Source: Nitrospirota bacterium (GTDB taxonomy: Bacteria; Nitrospirota; CAKKRA01; 9FT-COMBO-42-15). Taken from it: a DNA stretch of 21,930 nt. Within the stretch, counting starts at the first letter, position 1; the number at the start of each line of letters is the position of its first letter. The stretch covers positions 1 through 21,930 of the forward strand of contig JAHFEP010000023.1 of assembly GCA_023248415.1 (NCBI GenBank), written 5' to 3'. Below, piece after piece: positions 15,005-20,115 of the stretch. The position numbers and the translations under genes were made by a program. The notes under the pieces were generated by a model. It made no database searches. It saw only the letters and a program-made list of their open reading frames with translations, and was not told where the DNA came from.

Positions 15005-15072
15005 ATAAACCACCTGTATTTTTTATTAATCTTAGCACAAAAAATATTCACATACAATATCAAAACATTTAT

Positions 15073-15148
15073 GCAAGCATTATTGGGAAGGCATGTGGCA
15101 GGAATAGCTGCGAAGCTTGCAGGGTAGGAAAATACTGCGCTAAGTTTT
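15073..15148 (+). repeat. Direct repeat, copy B: orphan copy of the lipase 3' end
   Basis: Same orientation as 12512-12588. It still encodes YWEGMWQE and stop in plus-strand frame but has no lipase gene before it. It occupies most of the gap between the MNT gene and the two-helix membrane protein, whose stop codon touches its end. Confidence 0.85.
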
Positions 15149-15680
15149 ATATTGGCATTCTTTCTTTTTCACCAATTTGTTTCAAATTGTAAGCTCTTAT
15201 ATAATGGGGAAATATAATATCGGCAAAAATAGAAATGAGAACAAGCACTGCTACAATTATGACGGAGCCTATTATGAGGCTCTTCGCTACTATCAAATAA
15301 AGAGCAAGGCAAACCATGACCAGTGCAAAGGCAATTGTTAGTATAATAGCTGCTAAAATCCTTTTGCCGTAACGAACCCTGAGCAGTTTATCGCCGATGT
15401 CGTCAACAGAAAACACAAAATAATACCCGCCATATTTTTTATGCGCTCTGTCAGATTCAGGAACAAGCATGCTTTCTAATTCTTTATATCTTTCTGGAAT
15501 AACGCCGAATCCAGTTGCCTCAGACACTTGCTCAGAAAGAGCAATCAATACAGTGCCCTTTGGAATAACACATCCAAAGCTGCCAGTATATGGTGCGCCC
15601 CAAGAGGTCAACCCGGTGGCATGAAGATCTCTTGTTGCGATAAATTTATCTCTAAAACTGACTTGCCTACCGTCTTTCAT
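15147..15680 (-). CDS. Membrane protein with N-terminal soluble domain, unknown function
   Basis: A 177-aa protein. Residues ~10-95 form a soluble domain with RDLHATGLTSWGAPYTGSF, CVIPKGTVLIAL and YGGYYFVFS, a pattern found in uncharacterised bacterial proteins. Two hydrophobic helices follow (~107-129 and ~133-154), and the protein ends with a basic tail (KERMPI). It starts at ATG 15680 with AGGAAA upstream. Copy 4 of the direct repeat lies ~55 bp upstream and supplies TTGACA with AATAAT 18 bp on, a possible promoter. It stands alone in its module, so no partner hints at a role. Confidence 0.75.
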   Translation of the reverse strand: MKDGRQVSFRDKFIATRDLHATGLTSWGAPYTGSFGCVIPKGTVLIALSEQVSEATGFGVIPERYKELESMLVPESDRAHKKYGGYYFVFSVDDIGDKLLRVRYGKRILAAIILTIAFALVMVCLALYLIVAKSLIIGSVIIVAVLVLISIFADIIFPHYIRAYNLKQIGEKERMPI

Positions 15681-15733
15681 TATTTTCCTATATTAATTTT
15701 AAAATCTAACAATATTATTGATATTTTACTGTG

Positions 15734-15755
15734 ATTATGTCAAGTTTAAAGGCAA
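15734..15755. repeat. 33-bp direct repeat, copy 4 of 4 (truncated)
   Basis: Matches the first 22 bases (ATTATGTCAAG to AAAGGCAA), then diverges, losing the TTGACAAGCCG end. It shares the preceding CTGTG with copy 1. It marks the right limit of the repeat array. Confidence 0.85.
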
Positions 15756-15837
15756 AAACAGCTTGTTCTGCTGCCGCAGCAACTGTCTAAAATATATAAT
15801 AATTAAGACTGGTTGTCAAGGATAGCCGAGAGCGAGT

Positions 15838-16230
15838 TTACTTTAACCAGTCCTCTGTTTTAAGTCCTTCTATGTTTTTAAAATGCCTCAGATTATTGGT
15901 TATAAGAATAGCATCATGGGTCATGGCAGTCGCAGCAATTAAGGCATCAACCTCGCCTGTGGGCCTTCCAATGGTTCTGAGCCTGCTCTTAATATCGCCG
16001 AATCTTATTGCACATGACAGATCAAAAGGAATTATCTGAATTATATCTATAAAACGTGACAATTTTTCCAGATTTTTCTCAGGATACTGTGAGGATTTTG
16101 CCCCGTAATTAAGCTCGGCAATTACAAGGGCGCTGGCAGCAATTTCTTCAATATTTGAAATTATTTTGTTTTTGACGGCATGATTGCCTTTGAGGTAGGC
16201 AATTATTATGTTCGTATCAAGCAGGAACAT
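15838..16230 (-). CDS. vapC: VapC-type PIN-domain toxin
   Basis: A 130-aa PIN ribonuclease: MFLLDTNIIIAYLKG (Asp5), Glu in ALVIAELNYGAK, RPTGEVDALIAATA (acidic pair) and ILITNNLRHFKNIEGL. All conserved acidic positions of the metal site are present, so it is probably active. An upstream TTG (16233) opens a slightly longer frame, but the adjacent ATG gives the normal VapC start. It overlaps the upstream antitoxin gene by 14 bp, typical of a coupled toxin-antitoxin pair. Confidence 0.9.
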   Translation of the reverse strand: MFLLDTNIIIAYLKGNHAVKNKIISNIEEIAASALVIAELNYGAKSSQYPEKNLEKLSRFIDIIQIIPFDLSCAIRFGDIKSRLRTIGRPTGEVDALIAATAMTHDAILITNNLRHFKNIEGLKTEDWLK

Positions 16231-16468
16231 CAAAGTCTACTTTTCTGCCAGAATAAGCATGCCTTTGCAGTTCAATCTCTTCAAAAATTACATCAATGCT
16301 CTTATCATCAGCCCATGAGCCGCAGAGGAATTCTATTATATCCTTTTTCTCTTCTAAACTTATTTTTTTCTTTCTGGACAACAGTAGTGTAACGAAGTTA
16401 TTTACCTCATCAAGGGATTCAGGTGATAATAAATCAATCTCTTTTTTAAGCTTTTCAGCTTTAGCCAT
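16217..16468 (-). CDS. VapB-like antitoxin
   Basis: An 83-aa protein beginning MAKAEKLKKEIDLLSPESLDEV, with a C-terminal segment LCGSWADDKSIDVIFEEI that fits the toxin-binding tails of VapB-type antitoxins. It is directly upstream of and overlaps vapC. The ATG at 16468 has AAGGGG upstream at good spacing. Pair membership is strong, the exact antitoxin family less so. A candidate promoter (TTGCCC, 18 bp, TATGAT) lies ~50-80 bp upstream on the minus strand. Confidence 0.8.
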   Translation of the reverse strand: MAKAEKLKKEIDLLSPESLDEVNNFVTLLLSRKKKISLEEKKDIIEFLCGSWADDKSIDVIFEEIELQRHAYSGRKVDFDVPA

Positions 16469-16586
16469 AGATTTACCCCTTTTTCATTATTAACTATATA
16501 TATTAGAATATCATAGGAATTAGCTTAAGTAAAGGGCAATTTAAATCTTGTTTAGATATACTAAATTTAACTTAATCCTCATGATG

Positions 16587-16605
16587 TCCTGTCTGCCGAC
16601 AGGCA
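16587..16605 (-). repeat. 19-bp palindromic element, reverse orientation
   Basis: Exact reverse complement of 12778-12796. It lies 7 bp beyond the stop of the second PIN toxin gene, where its CCTGTC/GACAGG stem could act as a 3' hairpin. Confidence 0.8.
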
Positions 16606-16611
16606 AGGATG

Positions 16612-17043
16612 TTACAGAATATCCCCAAGCCATTTTATCCACTTTAAGTCTTTCTTTACCATATTATACAACCTTGCATCTGCAGTGATTAAAGGCGCTC
16701 CATTATTTTCAGCTACAGCTAAATAACTGGCATCGTAAGCGGAACAGTTATAAACCTTACAATAATGCAGTATGCTTTGAGAAATAAATGAAAGAGTTCT
16801 TAGTTTAATTTCTAAATTCAAAAATCCTTCTATTGCAGTATGCAGCTTCTCTTCTTTAATTCTTCCCCTTCTCTGGGCTATTATCAATCCATTTACTATT
16901 TCGTATTCTAATAGTGATGGGGCGAGGATTTCTAATTCATTTGAAATATAGAGTTGAAGCAGACCTATTGCCTTTTGGCTGTCTTCCTCATCAATAAGAT
17001 ACCATTTAAGAATGATACTTGCATCTATGACCACCTGCTTCAT
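16612..17043 (-). CDS. VapC-family PIN-domain toxin
   Basis: A 143-aa PIN-domain protein: VVIDASIILKWYL (Asp6), LLEYEIVNGL (Glu), AYDASYLAVAE (Asp) and PLITADARLY, the expected acidic metal-binding positions of a ribonuclease toxin. It starts at ATG 17043, overlapping the antitoxin stop by 4 bp (ATGA). It belongs to a different PIN subgroup from the gene at 15838, so the two pairs are unlikely to be a recent duplication. Confidence 0.9.
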   Translation of the reverse strand: MKQVVIDASIILKWYLIDEEDSQKAIGLLQLYISNELEILAPSLLEYEIVNGLIIAQRRGRIKEEKLHTAIEGFLNLEIKLRTLSFISQSILHYCKVYNCSAYDASYLAVAENNGAPLITADARLYNMVKKDLKWIKWLGDIL

Positions 17044-17306
17044 GGCCTTTTCTCTAATTGTTTTTTGGATTCTTTAAAAATATCATCAGCCAATATGCCT
17101 GTTTTAAGGAAGGCTTCTCTTGCCTCCATAATCTTTCTATAACCCTCAAGCCGTTTAGAATGCCGATATTCATCATAAGAGAGAATTACAACTACAGGTT
17201 TCCCCCTTTTTGTTACAATTATCTCTTCTTTTTTCTTAAGCGCATCTTCTATTAATCTGCTGAAACCCTTTTTCCCTTCAGCAACACTGACAGTCGTGGT
17301 TTTCAT
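17040..17306 (-). CDS. Phd/YefM-family antitoxin
   Basis: An 88-aa protein with the Phd/YefM fold signature: VSVAEGKKGFSRLIEDA, then EEIIVTKRGKPVVVILSYDEYR. The N-terminal part binds DNA and the C-terminal tail (from ~55) would wrap the PIN toxin. The ATG at 17306 has GGAGG upstream. A perfect consensus promoter and a 15-bp palindrome lie directly in front, consistent with autorepression by the antitoxin or the complex. Confidence 0.9.
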   Translation of the reverse strand: MKTTTVSVAEGKKGFSRLIEDALKKKEEIIVTKRGKPVVVILSYDEYRHSKRLEGYRKIMEAREAFLKTGILADDIFKESKKQLEKRP

Positions 17307-17321
17307 ATGTCCTCCAAAGTG

Positions 17322-17336
17322 GTCATTATTAATGAC
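17322..17336. promoter_or_regulatory. Palindromic operator of the Phd/PIN pair
   Basis: GTCATTA, T, TAATGAC is a perfect 7-1-7 palindrome between the -10 box and the ribosome binding site, where antitoxin binding would block transcription. Phd/YefM antitoxins bind short palindromes at this place. Assignment is inferred from position and symmetry. Confidence 0.6.
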
Positions 17337-17338
17337 TA

Positions 17339-17367
17339 ATTATATAGACATAAGCAATCTTTGTCAA
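17339..17367 (-). promoter_or_regulatory. Perfect consensus sigma-70 promoter of the Phd/PIN pair
   Basis: Minus strand TTGACA (17367-17362), 17-bp spacer, TATAAT (17344-17339): both hexamers match the consensus fully. Expected to be very strong unless repressed. Confidence 0.85.
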
Positions 17368-17426
17368 GAAGGCGATAAAAATTATTTTTTGTAACGGCCT
17401 TTCATGGTATTATATGAAAACTTTTT

Positions 17427-17452
17427 GAAACAAAACCAATTTCTTTTCCGTA
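17427..17452 (+). promoter_or_regulatory. Candidate ECF-type promoter upstream of the sigma factor gene
   Basis: GAAAC (17427-17431), 17-bp spacer, CGTA (17449-17452), about 16 bp before the ATG. GAAC/AAC at -35 and CGT at -10 are typical of ECF sigma factors, so the sigma factor may drive its own operon. The match is short and the leader is brief. Confidence 0.4.
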
Positions 17453-17468
17453 TATATAGGTGTAATGG

Positions 17469-18002
17469 ATGACTGATAATGAGCTGATTGAAGGGTTTCT
17501 CTGGGGAGATGAGGCCCTCTTTGAGAGGATTATTGATAATAACAAGAATTATGTATATAACCTTTGCTACAACTTTGTTAAAAACAGCGAGGATGCAAGG
17601 GATATCTCCCAGCAGGTTTTTGTAAAGATATACACAAGGTTGCGAGATTTTGATACTGCGAGGCCATTTCGACCTTGGCTGAGGCGTGTAGCTGTAAATA
17701 CTTGTATAGACTTTTTCAGGGAGAGGGGCGATTTAGAGGATTTATCCTTAGACGATGTCCAAGAGGCTGCTGGCGCTGTTAATCCATCTGTTCTGAAAAG
17801 CCTTGAGGCAAAGGATGTTGTAGATAAGGTTCTGGCATCAATGCCTGTGCAGTATAGGATGGTTTTGAGCCTAAGGCATCTTGAGGAGATGTCATATAAT
17901 GAGATTGCAGATAGCCTTGACATACCCATCGGCACTGTAAAGACCCTGATTTACAGGGCAAGGGAGATGTTTATAAAGAGGTATGAGGGGATGAATAAAT
18001 AA
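17469..18002 (+). CDS. ECF-family RNA polymerase sigma factor (RpoE-like)
   Basis: A 177-aa sigma-70 family protein. Region 2 is seen in YNFVKNSEDARDISQQVFVKIY and PFRPWLRRVAVNTCIDFFR; region 4 in PVQYRMVLSLRHLEEMSYNEIADSL followed by IPIGTVKTLIYRARE (helix-turn-helix). Regions 1 and 3 are absent, as in ECF factors. It directs RNA polymerase to a stress or envelope regulon. The start at 17469 has AGGTG upstream. The anti-sigma gene follows after 11 bp. Confidence 0.93.
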   Translation: MTDNELIEGFLWGDEALFERIIDNNKNYVYNLCYNFVKNSEDARDISQQVFVKIYTRLRDFDTARPFRPWLRRVAVNTCIDFFRERGDLEDLSLDDVQEAAGAVNPSVLKSLEAKDVVDKVLASMPVQYRMVLSLRHLEEMSYNEIADSLDIPIGTVKTLIYRAREMFIKRYEGMNK

Positions 18003-18013
18003 GAGGAGGAATT

Positions 18014-18397
18014 ATGAACTGCAAAGACATAAAAGAGGCGCTTCATAGCTACTGCGATGGAGAAGCATCATCACTTGAGAAAAAAACAATAGAGGAGCAT
18101 CTTGCATCCTGTGTTGAATGTCAAAATGAGGTTGCGAAGATAAAGGACTATTCCAGCCTTTTAAAGGCACAGGAGGCACAAAGGGCGCCAGAAGGATTTG
18201 CAAAAGAGACTATGCTTCTGATTAAAGAGAGGCAGGAATACAAGGCAGAGAAAGAGGACGAGGGCATTCCTGTTGATTTTGTTTTGTCTTCCATGTTCTT
18301 TTTTGCAAGGGGTTTGTGGAGGGGCGTGTCATTCTTGAAATACCTTCCCCATCCAGCGTATTCGGTTAGAAGAAGGAGATTGTATTTGTCGTGGTAA
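18014..18397 (+). CDS. Zinc-finger (HC2-type) anti-sigma factor
   Basis: A 127-aa protein with the anti-sigma zinc motif: His29 in EEHLASCVECQNEV followed by Cys33 and Cys36, plus an N-terminal Cys3. It would bind and hold the adjacent ECF sigma factor. Most relatives have a clear transmembrane helix; here the only hydrophobic stretch is VDFVLSSMFFFARGLWRGVSFL (~87-108), which is short and contains Arg, so membrane attachment is uncertain. It ends in a basic tail (SVRRRRLYLSW). Strong GAGGAGG site before the ATG. It overlaps the next gene by 7 bp. Confidence 0.85.
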   Translation: MNCKDIKEALHSYCDGEASSLEKKTIEEHLASCVECQNEVAKIKDYSSLLKAQEAQRAPEGFAKETMLLIKERQEYKAEKEDEGIPVDFVLSSMFFFARGLWRGVSFLKYLPHPAYSVRRRRLYLSW

Positions 18398-18933
18398 TAA
18401 TATTGTTTGCAGCGATATTTGTTCTTCTTCTAATTATGCCTGTTAAAATCAGCCTGAAGGCTGAGAAAGAGACATCTTTTTGGTATCTGCTTTCCATCTC
18501 ATACCTTAACATCTTCTCTGTCGCCTTTTCTCCAAAGGGCAGGAGGATTAAGATAGGTTTTATGTCATTTATAAAAAATAACCCCCTTGAATCCCCCTTT
18601 AAAAAAGGGGGACATAGGGGGATTTTTGAGGGAGTGGCAGGAAGATTATTAGACGGCCTAAAGATTTTTAAAAAGGTTAAGCCGTATTTTAAGGTTGAGA
18701 AGATGAAAATAAACGGCGAGGTTGGTTTTGACAATATTTTTTTTACAGGCCTTGTTCCTCTTTCAATATCCATATTAAAGGATCTTTTTGCAGAGAATGC
18801 AGATGTAAACATCAGGCCTGATTATTTTAATGAGGGTTTTAAGGGAAGGATGGAGTTTAGCGGAAGCATCAGGATGGGGTTTGTATTTTTGATGCTGGGC
18901 AGAAACATTTTAAAGGGAGGCGCGTATGTCTGA
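18391..18933 (+). CDS. DUF2953 (YtfI-like) membrane protein
   Basis: A 180-aa protein with an N-terminal hydrophobic helix (IILFAAIFVLLLIMPV) and a C-terminal half, GEVGFDNIFFTGLVPLSISILKD and VNIRPDYFNEGFKGRMEFSGSIR, matching DUF2953, the family of Bacillus YtfI. Its role is unknown. The start is GTG at 18391, overlapping the anti-sigma stop, with AAGGAG 12 bp upstream. A G/C-rich palindrome (18580-18624) encodes NNPLESPFKKGGHRG in frame between the two conserved halves. It overlaps the GerW-like gene by 8 bp, the same order as ytfI-ytfJ in Bacillus. Confidence 0.75.
   Translation: MVIILFAAIFVLLLIMPVKISLKAEKETSFWYLLSISYLNIFSVAFSPKGRRIKIGFMSFIKNNPLESPFKKGGHRGIFEGVAGRLLDGLKIFKKVKPYFKVEKMKINGEVGFDNIFFTGLVPLSISILKDLFAENADVNIRPDYFNEGFKGRMEFSGSIRMGFVFLMLGRNILKGGAYV
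18580..18624. repeat. G/C-rich palindromic repeat inserted in frame within the DUF2953 gene
   Basis: Outer arms CCCCC/GGGGG and inner arms TCCCCCTTT/AAGGGGGA around a short A-run. Same architecture as the element in alr (6572-6620). It adds about 15 codons without breaking the frame. Confidence 0.8.
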
Positions 18934-19327
18934 GTTAATCCGTAATCTGATAAATTCAGTAATGGATGAGCTAAGGAGTGTTGCAAAGGCAGAGGTGGTT
19001 GTTGGCAAGGAGATAGAGTTTGACGGCAAGAAGGTTCTGCCTGTGTCTCGTGTAAGCGTAAAATTTCTTGTAGGCGGCGGTGAGGATAAATCCGGACGGC
19101 GCGGCTATGGCAGCGGCGGCATTGGCGATGCAAAGGTGGAGCCTGTTGCCTTTCTTATCTCTGACGGAAAAGAGATAAAGGCACTCCAGTTAAAAGGCAA
19201 TGGTGTAAGCTCTTTGATAGACATTGTGCCAAAGGTTATGGATGCCTTTTTAAAAGAAGGCGAAGGGCAGAAGGAAGAAAAGAAAAAAGAGAAGAACTTT
19301 TTCAGGTTTGTGAAGGAGAAGAAATAA
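18926..19327 (+). CDS. GerW/YtfJ-family protein
   Basis: A 133-aa protein of the GerW (spore protein YtfJ) family: an N-terminal helix (LIRNLINSVMDELRSVAKAEVVVGK), KVLPVSRVSVKFLVGGG, a Gly-rich segment (RRGYGSGGIGDAKVEPVAFLI) and a Lys/Glu-rich tail (KKKEKNFFRF). In Bacillus the family member is a spore protein required for lysozyme-triggered germination, but homologues occur in many non-sporulating bacteria with unknown roles. It is the last gene of the ECF sigma operon, overlapping the DUF2953 gene by 8 bp. Confidence 0.88.
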   Translation: MSELIRNLINSVMDELRSVAKAEVVVGKEIEFDGKKVLPVSRVSVKFLVGGGEDKSGRRGYGSGGIGDAKVEPVAFLISDGKEIKALQLKGNGVSSLIDIVPKVMDAFLKEGEGQKEEKKKEKNFFRFVKEKK

Positions 19328-19361
19328 TTACACAGATTAAGGAATAGATTACACAGATTAA
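19327..19361. repeat. 14-bp direct repeat pair (ATTACACAGATTAA)
   Basis: ATTACACAGATTAA occurs at 19327-19340 and again at 19348-19361, a 21-bp period, directly after the GerW-like gene. Such ATTACACAGATTA tracts are common intergenic repeats. Confidence 0.75.
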
Positions 19362-19402
19362 AAAGTTATAGTGAACGACTTAAATAAGTTGACACACAAT
19401 TT

Positions 19403-19469
19403 GTCTTTGCGAGCGAAGCGAAGCAATCCTATCCTTGAGATTGCTTCGGGCTATTGCCCTCGCAATGAC
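19403..19469. repeat. Dispersed intergenic repeat (GCGAAGCAATC...CTCGCAATGAC), full copy
   Basis: Contains GAAGCAATC and GATTGCTTC as inverted arms within an outer TTGCGAG...CTCGCAA pair, so it folds into a two-level hairpin. The right half recurs at 20056-20090. This type is a frequent non-coding dispersed repeat in environmental genomes. Confidence 0.8.
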
Positions 19470-19494
19470 TACATTTTTTATATAAGGAGTAGAA

Positions 19495-19914
19495 ATGAAG
19501 TTTGACGAGATAGAGACCCGTGTCCGCTTTTACGAGACCGATGAATGGGGAATGGTGTGGCACGGTTATTATGTTGGATGGTTTGAGATGGGAAGGATTG
19601 AGATTGCAAGAAAGTTTGACCTTCTGCCAAAGCAGTTTAAGGAGCTTGGATATGTTGCGCCAGTAATCAACCTGAATGTTGACTACAAGCAGGTTACAAA
19701 GAGTGATGAGGAGATAATTATAAAAACGCATTTTGAGGAGCCTCAAAAGGCAGCATTGAAGTTTAAATATGAAATTGCAAGAAAAGAAGACGGAGAGCTT
19801 CTATCAAAGGGTGAGACAACACAGGTGATTATGACAACAGAAGGGAAGCTGATATATATTTTCCCTGATGAGTTGAAAGAGAGAATAATGGAGATGGCGA
19901 GGTACTGTAAATAA
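19495..19914 (+). CDS. 4HBT (YbgC/FcbB-like) acyl-CoA thioesterase
   Basis: A 139-aa hotdog-fold thioesterase. The motif VRFYETDEWGMVWHGYYVGWFE corresponds to the YbgC signature (Asp16 as the catalytic acid, His23 in the WHGYY turn). The remaining strands (PVINLNVDYKQ, FKYEIARKEDGELLSKGETT) fit the family at normal length. Members hydrolyse acyl-CoA or acyl-ACP thioesters. It starts at 19495 with AAGGAG upstream, between two dispersed repeats, so it is probably transcribed on its own. Confidence 0.9.
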   Translation: MKFDEIETRVRFYETDEWGMVWHGYYVGWFEMGRIEIARKFDLLPKQFKELGYVAPVINLNVDYKQVTKSDEEIIIKTHFEEPQKAALKFKYEIARKEDGELLSKGETTQVIMTTEGKLIYIFPDELKERIMEMARYCK

Positions 19915-19934
19915 CAACATTCTGTAAATGTTGT
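19914..19934. terminator. Hairpin after the thioesterase gene
   Basis: ACAACATT and AATGTTGT pair perfectly (8 bp) around CTGTA, beginning at the last base of the stop codon. There is no T-run after it, so it is a weak terminator candidate or mRNA-stabilising hairpin. Confidence 0.4.
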
Positions 19935-19992
19935 AGTTGACTGGTTGAATAGGTTTATTAGATTGACTGAGTTATTTGGATTCTTACCGTTC

Positions 19993-20022
19993 AACATAAT
20001 CAACATAGTCAGCATAATCAAC
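19993..20022. repeat. 9-bp tandem repeat, about 3.3 units
   Basis: AACATAATC, AACATAGTC, AGCATAATC and a final AAC in the gap before the radical SAM gene. It appears non-coding because the real start of that gene lies at 20116. Confidence 0.65.
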
Positions 20023-20055
20023 GAAAAAGGTGAAGTGAGGCTATCCAGTCATGAC

Positions 20056-20090
20056 GAGATTGCTTCGGGGCAAAAGCCCCTCGCAATGAC
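20056..20090. repeat. Dispersed intergenic repeat, partial copy
   Basis: GAGATTGCTTCGG...CCTCGCAATGAC matches the right half of the element at 19403-19469. An open frame from 19945 runs through it into the radical SAM gene, but the repeat and a good ribosome binding site show that the gene starts later. Confidence 0.8.
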
Positions 20091-20115
20091 ACCTTGCTTT
20101 AGTGGGAGGGAATTG

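Noticed and set aside
12695..15755. CRISPR array
   Set aside because: Only four repeats, with spacers of 670-1540 bp that contain genes; no cas genes in the window.
15807..15852. GACTGGTT...AACCAGTC inverted repeat at the vapC 3' end
   Set aside because: Only 8-bp arms with a 30-nt loop, one arm inside the coding sequence and no T-run; not convincing as a terminator.
19945..20115. 57-residue N-terminal extension of the B12-type radical SAM protein
   Set aside because: The stretch is made of a tandem repeat and a dispersed repeat; ATG 20116 has a strong ribosome binding site and begins the conserved domain.
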